NCBI GenBank assembly: GCA_037176705.1
Contig: CM073893.1
Location: forward strand, 17,422,074-17,486,073
DNA from: Molossus alvarezi
Lineage: Eukaryota; Chordata; Mammalia; Chiroptera; Molossidae
Direction: 5' to 3'
Length of the DNA stretch: 64,000 nucleotides
Shown here: piece after piece, positions 53,816 to 64,000 of the stretch
Position numbering within the stretch: position 1 is the stretch's first letter
Layout of the letters: the number at the start of each line of letters is the position of its first letter
Notes under the pieces: model-generated
Told to the model about the DNA's origin: nothing
The model's input: the letters and a program-made list of their open reading frames with translations, nothing else
Database searches by the model: none
Made by a program: the position numbers and the translations under genes

Positions 53816-56490
53816 TGCATCCATTAAAATAATTATGTAGATCTCTAGTTATTAGTACAAAAATAGAGTACAAGCCAGTTCATATAGTATTATCTCATTT
53901 ATGTAAAAATGCGTATTTATTCATATATATTTATATGTGAATACACACACACACACACATTGAGAGACATCTATAAGGAGGATCACCAATGTGTTATATA
54001 TTTAAGTGGTTATCTCTGGGACGTTTTTGTTGTTAATCTCTATACTTTTCTATACTGTTTAAATATTTTTACAACAAAGCTATGTCATTTTTATAATCTA
54101 AAAATATTAAGGGTATATTCACTCTGAAGAGATGAAAAGAGAACCATTGGTACAATCTAATCATATTAATGTGCGGAAGAAAATACCAGACAGCCGCAGG
54201 ATTCCAGAAATCCAGCTGCACTTCTAAAAAGTAAGACACAAAAGCAGATGCTTGCCCACAAGGATGAGGTAAATAGGGATGAAGAATAACAATTTCATAG
54301 AACTCAAGTGCACACTGCAGCTGAACGTACTCTAGTAAACTGGAAATCCAAGCCAACAAAGTCCCCAAAGACAGCAAAGCCTAAAAACTAATAATAATAA
54401 ACATATTATACACAGGGCTTTTATATAACTTGGATGTTTATTTGCATTGAAATCTTGGTGCTTTAACAGTTTATAATGTTGCTTTTAACTCTACATATCA
54501 CTGTTTTTTCCTTTAAAAATGTTTTCCCATGAACTTTTCCATTCCTTTAATCCTAGTAGACAGTTTTTAGTCTGAGCAGGTGGGGAATGCATAGCTTGGT
54601 TAAAAAGTTAAAATGCACTGGGTTTTATCTGATTTATGATTGTCTTAGATAAAGTATCAAGTGCATATCAATAACATAATCATCATCCAAATTAATTCCT
54701 TTTTCTGCCATAATGAGTAGAATCAACAGGATATGAATCATAAAGACACAGAGAAACTTTGACACAGAATGATATACCAGAACTCATGCTAGAAATTCTC
54801 CCATGATACTAATGAGTCTCAATACAGTATATGAATAATAAGAGGACAGAAACATATAACCACATCAGATCTTTTTACTGTTAGGAACTAATGTTCAAAC
54901 ATTTCTCATGTTAAATGTATGGAGCAATTCTTTAAAAGTCTGGGTTTCTATTGTGAAAGGGTACTGAGTATTCAATTTTGAATATATTTTTAGTTTTTGT
55001 CATGTTGTTTATTCTTGCTGGGTTACTTTAGTTTTTATGCCTTGTACTATGTACACATCATAAAACATCAAATTTATGAAATTTTGTCTTTAAGATAGAT
55101 TCAAACCTTGCATTCACAGTTTTTATGATAAAAACTGAAAACGAAACTTGAAGACATTTGGTTAAGTCAAATAGAACAAACAAAACAGTCTGGTGTCTTT
55201 TGTCAGGCAGCTTTGAGTTCTGAACAGCCAGCTCTCTTGGCCACATAGAAATCTTAAGAAGAAGTGTGTGTGTGCACATGTGTAAAACTCACAAACATTC
55301 TAGCTTTGCTCCTTTCAAAAATTGTTTCAAGGAATCAGGATAACCTGCCAGTAGATTTTTAAAAGATGAGAAAATATTCCATCATATATGACCTTTCTGA
55401 TTGGAGAGAGGGCACATACAGTCTTACTGACAGAACCCATGCTTCAGGCTGCCATTGCTGGCAAAGCTGAAAGAGTTGTTCATTGTTACCTGGGCCGGAA
55501 GCATCAAACTCTCTCTGGTTTCTTGCCCATACTTCCCCATTTGTTATATTCTTTAGATGAAAAATCCAACTTCAAGCAGTCTGCTGGTGTTCCTAAGAAT
55601 AAATCAAGTTTTACATACCTGAATGTATTGCAAGAACAAAGAAAATTTAGGAAGCCCTAAGAATATCAGACTGACCAACTAATTTTTTGTATGTTGACCA
55701 GGTTAATATGAAGAAGTCCATTACCCCAATTGAGAAAGAAAAAGGTAACAGTTCAGGTTTCTGGGCTTTACGTTAATAGTTCAAAGCTAGATAGCAGGGA
55801 AGGGAATGAGCACAAGTCCCCTCCTTGTCTGCCAAAGCACGTCCTCGCTGCGGTTGCTTCTTTATGAACCTTTGTTAATGGAGCATTAAAGGAAATGACT
55901 AAAAAAGAAAGAATACACCATGTTCGTTAATTTGATGCTGCACAGTAAAATGTTACTTTCATTTTCTTTAATGACATTTTTGTAGAATGATGTCAGAAAT
56001 AAAGTTTAAAACACAGTTTTAACCTCAAAACTTCTTAAAATAGTTGAAAGAGAAATACTCTAGGCTGAAAAGTGCAGTAGTATAATCTTTCATCTTAACT
56101 GTTCAGGAACAAAGGGTTTTACATTTGGTTTAGTGTGTGTGTGTTTTCATCATCAGCAATTAGTATTGAATCAATCCCTCCCTGTGATTCTATTGCAATA
56201 ATTACGTTTGAAGTGACCCAGAATGTTTTATTAGCCAGTATTCAAGTTATTAGTACTTAAAACTGAATAAATATTGTCAAATCTCTTAGGTTATGTATAA
56301 ATGGTGAAATAAAAGTTTTAAAAAGTGAAAAGCTCACTTCGGTAGAAAGTATTGTACTAACAACTTATTTAACAAAATAACACACTGAGTTTTTTTTAAA
56401 CATGATTTTACTTAAATTCTTGCACCAATATTTACAATAATATATTTATTACTGTCATGGCAATATAATTTTGGGATTATTAATAAGGGT
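53816..56490. other. Long unidentified stretch (2.7 kb)
   Basis: No young repeat. Contains an (AC)n run at 53943-53961. The frame 55388-55660 is open for 90 codons in moderately GC-balanced DNA. The block 55830-56010 looks less decayed than its surroundings, but conservation cannot be judged from one sequence. Confidence 0.4.
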
Positions 56491-56494
56491 AGAA

Positions 56495-56735
56495 AAGTCA
56501 TCTCTGGGGAATTTAATGAATAAACTGAACTACCAAGTAAAATAGAAACAGACTCATAGAGAGTAGGCCTTAGCTCGGTGGAGGGGTGGGGAGTTGGGAG
56601 GAGGAGTGATTGAGCAAAAAAGAACAAAAAAAAGAGAGAACTAATGGACAACAGGGGGGTGGGTGGAAGTGGAAGAGGGCATAGAGGGGATAAATGATGA
56701 TAGAAAAATAAATAAAGCAAAAAAAATATTCCACA
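56495..56735 (+). mobile_element. L1 3' UTR fragment (different L1 subfamily)
   Basis: 'aaacagactcatagagagta', a G-rich GGTGGAGGGGTGGGGAGTTG, 'aatggacaacaggggggtgg' and 'gggataaatgatgatagaaa' followed by A-rich tail is a carnivore/bat-type L1 ending. It differs from the 3' UTR of the other young L1s in the window. Confidence 0.7.
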
Positions 56736-57429
56736 CAAGTCTAAAATCCTACAATTCTAAACAGTTTATTAATAAGAGCTAAATGACACACTTCTTCAGA
56801 GACATATAGTTCTATCTCAAAAGCTTGAAGGACGGAGTTTTAATGAACACACAGAATCTAAATATTTTTAAAAGAAAATGTATTTTTTTCTTCAAAAAGA
56901 AAAGAAATTAAATGACCCTTTACATTTTATAGACCTTACCCTTATTCACTCAGAATTCTCTGAAGGAGGCCATGTATGTTTTAGCCTGTGACAAGGCTGT
57001 ACTCTTTACCTTCTTCCCACCCTAGTCCCATCACTACTTCCCACCAAATAACAATTAGAACCAATAAAACTAAGCCTGTGGCAAAGTGAACACTGGCTCA
57101 GCATCTGCTGAAACAATCAAAGGCATGATACTTGTACTTTTTCATACCTTGTTGGGCTGAAGCCCGGTTGGCTTGGTGCAGACTTCAAGGATCAGCAAAC
57201 AACTTCCACAGGTCACCTGGTTGATTCCTAGGCAAAGTTCTACCTAGCTAAATAATTTCTTCCACCTCAGTTTCTTCATTATTGCCAAACATCTCTAGAA
57301 AAAGAGATTCCAGTGATCATTCTGATACTTAACAAACCTTTTCCCTATGTCCAACCGGGCTCCCTCCTGCTAAAATTAAAGACCTTTTCTTTTTCTTCTC
57401 TTCTCAGCATCAAGGAAAACAGCTGGTCT
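56736..57429. other. Unidentified stretch
   Basis: About 700 bases, nothing recognised. Confidence 0.35.
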
Positions 57430-57640
57430 CCATACAATATCCCTTCATATTCTTGAAAAATTTTAAGCCACTCATCAGTTTCTCTCTCCCAAGTCAAATA
57501 ATCTAAACTTCGTAAGTCCTATTTTTCTAACCTTTTGATCAGTCTTTTTCTTTCTTCTGTATTCTCTTCTTGCTCTAATGTATGTAATAGCCCTGGACTA
57601 CTAAAAGTGAAATCTGAGATGTAGAGGTATTAAAATGGAC
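57430..57640 (+). repeat. Possible L3/CR1 fragment
   Basis: 'ttcttgaaaaattttaagcc' followed by 'tctctctcccaagtcaaata' and 'ctaaccttttgatcagtc' loosely parallels the CR1/L3 3' region ('gaagacggctatcatgtc ... tctccaggctaaacatcc'). Weak match. Confidence 0.4.
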
Positions 57641-58101
57641 TTAAGAAGGGTTTTTGGGCATTGTTAAATAGAGTCTAGGGATGGCAATATGGGGTGACAA
57701 AAAACTGAAGGAAGACATACTGAAGTTTAATTTATAAAGCCAAGATCATTTTGGAAATGTAAGTCTTAGTGATTCTAAATTTTCCACAATTTCTTGCAGA
57801 GTCGTTGCATTTTCAAGACTAGCACTGGATAACATTACATTCAGCTGCAAGTTTTGTGAATGTGAGTCTTGCCCTGTAACACTTGGAAAACATGCTGTCC
57901 AAGGCACTCTTCAGTACAACTTTAAACTGCAATAAAACAGCTAGATTACATTGGCTGACTCAGAAAAATGCAAATCTCCAATAACACATTAGCTAATAAA
58001 TGATTAATTCAAATATTAAAGTCACACACCAAGACAAATTGTTTGACTCTATCTCAATCTTTTATCAAGACATACAGCATGAATGACACAGCAGGATTGA
58101 T
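57641..58101. other. Unidentified stretch
   Basis: No feature recognised before the L1 that starts at about 58102. Confidence 0.35.
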
Positions 58102-59155
58102 TCCAAAATGGCAGTGGAGTAAATGGAAGCTACACAGACCATCTCCCAGGACCAAACTGAATTACAACTAAAATAAAGACAAATCATTGGAAAAAAGCAA
58201 CAGAAAAGCAGCTTGCAAGGACCATATAACCAGGGATACTGAATTGATCCTGGTAGGATTGCAGAGGCACGAGAGGGGAGCTGGGAGCCCACGGACAGCA
58301 GCAGTCTTAGCTGTGAGAGCAGCACCCTCAGGGTTAAAGTCCTAAGAGGCTCCACAGCATGGAGAGCCCGAGTGTGGGGACACTCGGGATTTGAAGGATG
58401 CTCAGAACTTTTGCTGAGTTGTGGTCACACAAAACAGTGGCCATCTCACTCATTCCCAAGGCTCTGGGAAGAGGCAGTAGACCCTCCATCAGAGATTCAA
58501 CCCCACTGGGTGGGACACTGTATGAAAATTGAGGCTCATTAACAACCAGCATCTGGCCCACCCTTGGGAAATCCCCTTACATGGAACACCTGAGGCAGTT
58601 TTTCATTCAATTGAGAACCCAAGGCTCTTCAAGTAACCATGACAGCCTCCAGACAAAGCGCTAGAGAATAACTGAATCATTCCTAAGCTTGCAACTCTAC
58701 CCAAGAAAGTAAGATTTTACAGTGGGTACTCCCACACTCACCAAACACAGTAGAGGGAGAAACAAACAGGAGAACACCAACAACCACAGGGAAAATTTGG
58801 CAGTCTCCAAAGCCCACTGAAATAGCCAAAATGGTGAAACAAAGAAACAAATGCCAAATGAAAGAACAAGAGACCTCTACCAAACATGAGATAAATGAGA
58901 AGCACTCAAGCAAGTTAACAGAGCTAGAATTCAGAGCCATGATCTTGAGAAAGCTCGACAGCATGAGTATGGACATCAACATCATGAGTAAAGACATAAA
59001 AATGTTGAAAATCAACCAATTGGAAATGAAAAACCACCAAGAAGAAATGAAGAATGACATAGCAGAAATAAAGAACACAATGGAACAACTAGCCAGCAGA
59101 GTAGAGGAAGCTGAGGACCAGATCAGTGAATAAGAAAACAGGGTAGAGTTGAAAA
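58102..59155 (+). mobile_element. Extra upstream copy of an L1 5' region (5' UTR plus start of ORF1)
   Basis: Begins TTCCAAAATGGCAGTGGAGT and runs through a 5' UTR homologous to 59171-60060 (shared 'atggaagctacacagaccat' at 58123 and 59171, an offset of 1,048 bases). It continues into the first ~100 codons of ORF1 (58831-59133: MVKQRNKCQMKEQETSTKH to VEEAEDQISE). A stop ends the frame, and within ~20 bases the next L1 5' UTR starts. It lacks about 150 bases of 5' UTR present in the downstream copy (59350-59490). Confidence 0.88.
58831..59133 (+). pseudogene. L1 ORF1 N-terminal fragment in the upstream copy
   Basis: The first 100 codons of ORF1, ending with TAA at 59131-59133 where the downstream copy has a Leu codon. 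It covers the N-terminal tail and part of the coiled coil (FRAMILRKLDSMSMDINIMS) and has no RRM or C-terminal domain. The start codon context is preserved, unlike the downstream copy. Confidence 0.85.
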
Positions 59156-60041
59156 AGGGCGGCGGGGTGAATGGAAGCTACACAGACCATCTCCCAGGAC
59201 CAAATGTGAATTACAATGAAAATTTAAAAAATCGTCAGAAAGGGGCAACTGAAAGGCAGCTTGGAGGACCACATAACCAGGGACACTGACTCAATCCTGG
59301 AAGGCTTGCGAGGACATGAGAGGGGGCCGGGAGCCCACGGTCCACAGCAGCCAGGGCTGGGACCAGCAGACTCACCTGGGACCAGGGGCTAGGCTGGAAG
59401 CTGCGCCATCGGCTGGGCCCTACAACCTGGGCTGGGTGCTATGCCCTTGGCTGGTACTGCAACCTCAGCCACCCTTAGCTGGGAGCAGCGCCCTCGGGTT
59501 AAAAGTCCCATGCGGCTCCAGGACTCAGAGTCCGGACAGAGGCTAATTTGGCAGCAGCCACTCACCTTTGGCTCCGGCAGAGGGAAGGCAGACTGGACTG
59601 GAACTGTGTGGGAACACTCGAGATTTGGAGGGTGCTCAGAGCTTTTACTGAGTGTGGCCACGAAGGACTGTGGTCATCCTTCCCAGGGCCCTGGGGAGAG
59701 GCTGTGGCCCCTCCCTCTGATATTCAACCCCACCTGGTGGCCATTGAAATGCTAATTGAGGACCATTAGCAACAAGCATCTGCCCCACCCTCTGGAAATC
59801 CACTTACACTGAGCACCTGAGGGAGTTTTTCAGTCAACTCAGAAACCAAGGTTCTTCAGGTGACCACTACTAATAGCCTCTAGGCAAAAAAGCTAGAGGA
59901 TAACTACCATTCCCTGGGCTAGCAACTCTAACCAGGAAAGTTAAGACTTCACAGTGCTGTTTAAAGTGGGTCCTCCCTGCCTCATCCAAACCCAGGAGAG
60001 GGAGCCACAAACAGCAGAACACCAATACACACAGGGAAAAT
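59156..60041 (+). promoter_or_regulatory. L1 5' UTR (downstream copy)
   Basis: About 890 bases, GC-rich between 59300 and 59760. It has no ~55-bp unit array like that of the L1 at 12965-18977, so the two full-length L1s have different leaders. Confidence 0.65.
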
Positions 60042-60988
60042 TTGGCAGACTCCAAAGCCCACTGTGATAGCCAAAATGGAGAAAAACAGAAACAAAGGCA
60101 AATGAAAAAACAAGAGACCTCTACCGAAGATGAGATAAATGAGGTGCAGTTAAGCAAGTTAACAGAACTAGAATTCAGAGCCATGATCTTGAGGAAGCTC
60201 AACAGCATGTCTAAGGACATAAGCACCATGAGTAAAGACATAGAAATATTGAAAATCAACCAGTTGGAAAGTAAAAACCACCAAGAAGAAATGAAGAATG
60301 ACATATCAGAAATGAAAAACACATTGGAAGGTCTAAAAAGCAGAGTACAGGAAGCTGAGGACCGGATCAGTGAATTAGAAGACAGGGTAGAAAAAATCAA
60401 ACAATCAGAAAACCAAAAGGAAAAAACAATTAAAAAACAGGAAGACAGCTTAAGAGAACTGTGGGAAAACTGGAAATGTAATAATATTCGCATCATAGGA
60501 GTACCCGAAGAAGAAAATGAGCAAGGGTTAGAGAATATATTCAAAGAAATAGTGACAGAAAACTTCCCTAATTTGGTGAAGGAAGAAGGCATTCAAGTGC
60601 AAAAAGCACAGAGAGCCCCAAGTAAGAAGAACCTAAACAGGCCCACACCAAGACGCATAGTAATCAAACTGCCAAAAATTAAAGACAAAGAGAGAATCCT
60701 AAAACCAGCAAGAGATAAGCAACAGGTTACCTACAAAGGAACCCCCATAAGGCTCTCAGCTGACTACTCACAAGAAAAACAACAGGCCAGAAGAGAATGG
60801 CATGAAATAATCAAGGTGATAAAAAACAAGGATCTGAATCCAAGACTACTCTACCCAGCAAGGTTATCATTCAAAATAGAAGGTCAAATAAAGAGCTTCC
60901 CAGACAAAAAAAAAAAAAAAAAAAAAGGCTAAGGGAATACATTAGCACCAAACCAGCACTGCAAGAAATGTTAAAAGGACTGCTATAA
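60042..60988 (+). pseudogene. L1 ORF1, nearly complete, two frameshifts
   Basis: The frame from 60042 is open for 296 codons. The normal start is probably the ATG at about 60076, put out of frame by an extra A, so the first in-frame ATG is artificial (MADSKAHC). It has a coiled coil about residues 40-135, RRM core RIIGVPEEE at 150-158, C-terminal motifs RRIVIKLPKIKDKERIL and PIRLSADYS (235-243). An A21 run at 60906-60926 shifts the last ~20 codons, which otherwise continue to a stop at 60986-60988 (LLKGLL-type end). Confidence 0.9.
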
Positions 60989-61033
60989 TTAGCAGGAAAA
61001 ATGGAAAGAAAAATAGAATGACACTAAACAAAA

Positions 61034-64000
61034 ATGGCAATAAATAAGTACATATCAATAATCACCTTAAATGTAAATTGATTGAATGCTCTCATAAATA
61101 GACACAGAGTAGCAGATTGAATAAGAAAGCAAGATTCATCTATATGTTGTTTACAAGAGACCCACCTCACAACAAAAGACTCACATAGATTAAAAGTGAA
61201 GGGATGGAAAAAATATTCCAAACAAACGGAAAGGAAAAAAAAGCTGGGGTAGGAATACTCATATCTGATAAAATAGATTTCAAAATGAAGGCTATAACTA
61301 GAGACAAAGAAGGCTACTACATAATATTGAAAGATTCTATCCAACAGAAAGATATAACCTTGATAAACATATATGCACCCAATATAGGAGCACCAAAATA
61401 TAATAAAAATCTTTTGGAGTACTTCAAAAGAGAAACAATAGCAATACAATCATAGCAGGGGACTTCAACACCCCGCTGACATCACTGGATAGATCCTCTA
61501 GACAAAAAATTAGCAAGGAAACAGAGACTCTAAATGAAGCACTAGACCACATAAATTTAATACATATCTACAGAGAATTACACCACAAAACTACAGAATT
61601 CACATTCTTCACAAGTGCACATGGGACATTCTCAAAGATAGACCACATGTCAGGACACAAACTAGGTCTCTACAAGTTTAAGACGACTGAAATCATATCA
61701 AGCATCTTCTCAGATCACAATGGCATGAAACTAGAAATCAAATGCAACAAGAACATACGAAGGCATTTGAACATGTGGAAGCTAAATAGCATGTTATTAA
61801 ACAATGAGTGGGTCAAGGAGGAGATCAAGGAAGAAATCAAAAACTTCCTGGAAACCAATGAAAATGAACACATCACAACACAAAATCTATGGGATGCAGC
61901 GAAAGTAGTTCTGAGAAGGAAGTTTATAGCACTACAGGCCTACCTCAAAAAAAAAAAAAAAAAAAAACAACAAGAAAAATCTCTAATAGACTAACCTCAC
62001 AACTTACAGAACTAGAGAGCAAACAAAAAGAAAACCCCAGAGCAAGTAGAAGGAAGGAAATAGTAAAGATCAGAGCAGAAATAAACAATATAGAGACCAA
62101 AAAACCAATTCAAAGGATCAATGAAACAAAGACCCGGTTTTTTGAAAGACAAACAAGATTGATGGACCCTTAGCTAGACTCACCAAGAAACAAAGAGAGA
62201 GAACCCAAAAACACAAAATCAGAAATGAAAGAGGAGAAGTAAAAACTGACACCACAGAAATACAAAAGATCGTGGACAACTACTATGAACAATTATATGG
62301 CAACAAATTCGACAATTTAAGTGAAATGGACAAATTTCTAGAAACACATAGTGTCCCAAAACTGGACCGGGAAGAGATAGAAAAATTGAACAGACCAATA
62401 ACAACAAAAGAAATTGAAGATGTGATCATGACTCTACCAGCAAACAAAAGCCCAGGCCAGGAGGGCTTCATGGGGAAGTTTTACTGAACATTCAAAGAAG
62501 GACTAACACCCATTCTCCTCAAACTATTTCAAAAAATTCAAGAAGAAGGAAGACTTCCAAACTCGTTTAAAAGCCAGCATAATTCTAATTCCAAAATCAG
62601 AAAAAGACACTACAAAGATAGAAAACTACAAGCCAAAATCCCTGATGAACACTGACGCCAAAATCCCGAACAAAATACTAGCAAATCAGATCCAGCAATA
62701 CACCAAAAAAATTATCCACCATGACCATGTGGGATTCATCCCAGGGATGCAAGGCTGGTACAATATTCGCAAATCAATAAACGTGATACACCACATAAAT
62801 AAAATGAAGAATAAAAATCACATGATCAAATCAATAGATGCCGAAAAAGCCCTCACAAAATCCAGCATCCATTTCTGATAAAAAGGCTCAGCAATGTGGG
62901 AATAGAGGGATCATATCTAGAAATACTAAAGGCCATAGATGAAAGACCTACAGCCAACATCATACTCAATGGTCAAAAACTAAAAGCATTTCCCTTAAGA
63001 ACAGGAACAAGGCAAGCATGCCCACTTTTGCCACTCTAATTTAACATAGTACTGGAAGTCTTAGCCACAGCAATCAGACAGGAAGAATAAATAAAAGAGA
63101 TCCAAATAGGAGAGAAGGAAGTGAAACTGTCATTATTTGTAGATGACATGATATTATACATAGAAAACCCTAAAGACTCCATCAAAAATCTACTAGACTT
63201 AATAAATGAATTTGGCAAAGTAGCAGGATACAAAATTAACGTCAAGAAATCGATGGCATTCTTATACACCAATGATGAACTCACAGAAAGAGAAACTAAG
63301 AAAACAATCCCATTTACCATTGTGGCAAAAAAATTAAGATACCTAAGAATCAACTTAATCAAAAAAATAAAGGACCTATTTGCAGAAAACAACAGGTCAT
63401 TGAAAAAAGAACTAGAGGAAGATATAAAAAAGTGGAAGCACATACCCTGTTCATGGATTGGAAGAATTAACATCATTAAAATGTCCATATAACCCAAAGA
63501 AATCTATACATTCAATGCAATCCCCATCAAAATACCAACGGAATACTTCACAGAATTAGAACAAGTACTTCAAAAGTTCATATGGAACCAAAGAAGACTT
63601 CAAATAGCCACAAAAATTTTGAAAACATGAACAAAGTTGGAGGAATCACATTACCAGATTTCAGGTTATACTACAAAGCCACTGTAATCAAAACAGCCTG
63701 GTACTTGCACAAGAACAGGCATATAGACCAGTGGAACAGAACAGAGAACCCAGAAATGGACTCAAGGCAATATGCTCAATTAATATTTGATAAATGTGGC
63801 AAGAGCATACAGTGGAGTAAGGACAGCCTCTTTAATAAATGGTGCTGGGAAAATTGGACAGCTACATGCAGAAAAATGAAACTAGACCATCACCTTACAC
63901 ACTACACAAGAATAAACTCAAAATGGATAAAAGACTTAAATGTAACTCATGAATCCATAAAAATCCCAGAAGAAACTGTAGGCAACAAAATTTCAGACAT
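61034..64000 (+). pseudogene. L1 ORF2 pseudogene (EN, RT, partial C-terminus)
   Basis: Starts MAINKYISIITLNVN at 61034. TGA stops are at codon 16 (61079-61081) and codon 29, in the endonuclease. The endonuclease Glu of the QETH motif is still present (codon 42). Further pieces: [20 protein letters not shown] before an A21 run (61947-61967), linker LEESK-like region, RT segments [20 protein letters not shown] (about 62730) and the catalytic box [14 protein letters not shown] (Asp codons at 63142-63147, both kept). Frameshifts near 62865 and 63045. The end lies beyond the window. Confidence 0.92.

Larger units (their letters stand above)
59156..64000 (+). mobile_element. LINE-1 with complete 5' end, running off the window
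   Basis: The 5' UTR starts at about 59156 (AAGGGCGGCGGGGTGAATGG). ORF1 is at about 60076-60988, ORF2 starts at 61034, and the window ends inside the ORF2 C-terminal region (matching about 10590 of the L1 at 7926). All parts expected for a full-length L1 are present so far. It carries two A21 runs in coding sequence (60906-60926 and 61947-61967) and several stops, so it is inactive. Confidence 0.93.

Noticed and set aside
59870..60592. 240-codon minus-strand frame opposite L1 ORF1
   Set aside because: Antisense shadow of an AAG/GAA-rich coding region.

Overview
The window is a stretch of a bat nuclear genome with no recognisable host gene. The main evidence is at least 20 tRNA-headed SINEs of the VES type, which is typical of yangochiropteran bats. 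They have a Pol III box-A-like GGCTCAGYGGTTAGAG, a box-B-like GGTTCRATTCC and a CT-rich 3' region. Other support comes from short hAT-like transposons with 8-9 bp target duplications, a lineage-specific L1 family, and old mammalian repeats (MIR, L2, L3/CR1, an ERVL-type LTR). All long open frames lie in LINE-1-type sequence. The species cannot be named from this window alone.

Layout: 1-2708 is the 3' part of an L1 (+). 3719-4945 holds two older L1 3' ends. 4946-7909 is mostly old or unidentified DNA with one SINE. 7910-11722 is a 5'-truncated L1 (+) with a target-site duplication. 12083-12635 has two SINEs. 12965-18977 is a full-length L1 on the minus strand with 15-bp target duplications, a SINE inserted in it, an internal deletion in ORF2 and a tandem-repeat 5' UTR. 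19165-20497 has two SINEs and an L1 3' end. 20508-24473 is poor in recognisable repeats and AT-rich in part. 24474-25028 is an old ERVL-type LTR. 25833-32380 is unidentified DNA with seven SINEs, an L1 3' end and one hAT element. 32428-34583 is a half-L1 (HAL1-like) element (+). 34647-46600 has SINEs, old LINE tails, MIRs, microsatellites and an L1 fragment inside an L2 fragment. 46644-48845 is a second half-L1 on the minus strand, nested in a SINE. 49062-58100 contains a second hAT element, two SINEs, old L1 tails and long unidentified tracts. From 58102 to the right edge is an L1 (+) whose 5' region is present twice in tandem.

How the parts work together: L1 ORF2 protein (endonuclease plus reverse transcriptase) is the expected machinery for copying the VES SINEs and the half-L1s in trans. 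The hAT elements would need a transposase encoded elsewhere. Every L1 copy seen here is broken, so the window is a record of past insertions, several of them nested. The most interesting item is a two-copy family of ORF1-only elements. Both copies have L1-style termini, a nearly intact ORF1, no ORF2 and shared antisense open frames in the 5' UTR. Second in interest are two unusual L1 5' ends, one with about seven ~55-bp units and one with a 1.05-kb head-to-tail duplication.

All coordinates of repeats come from reading the sequence and aligning copies by eye. Boundaries of old repeats are approximate.
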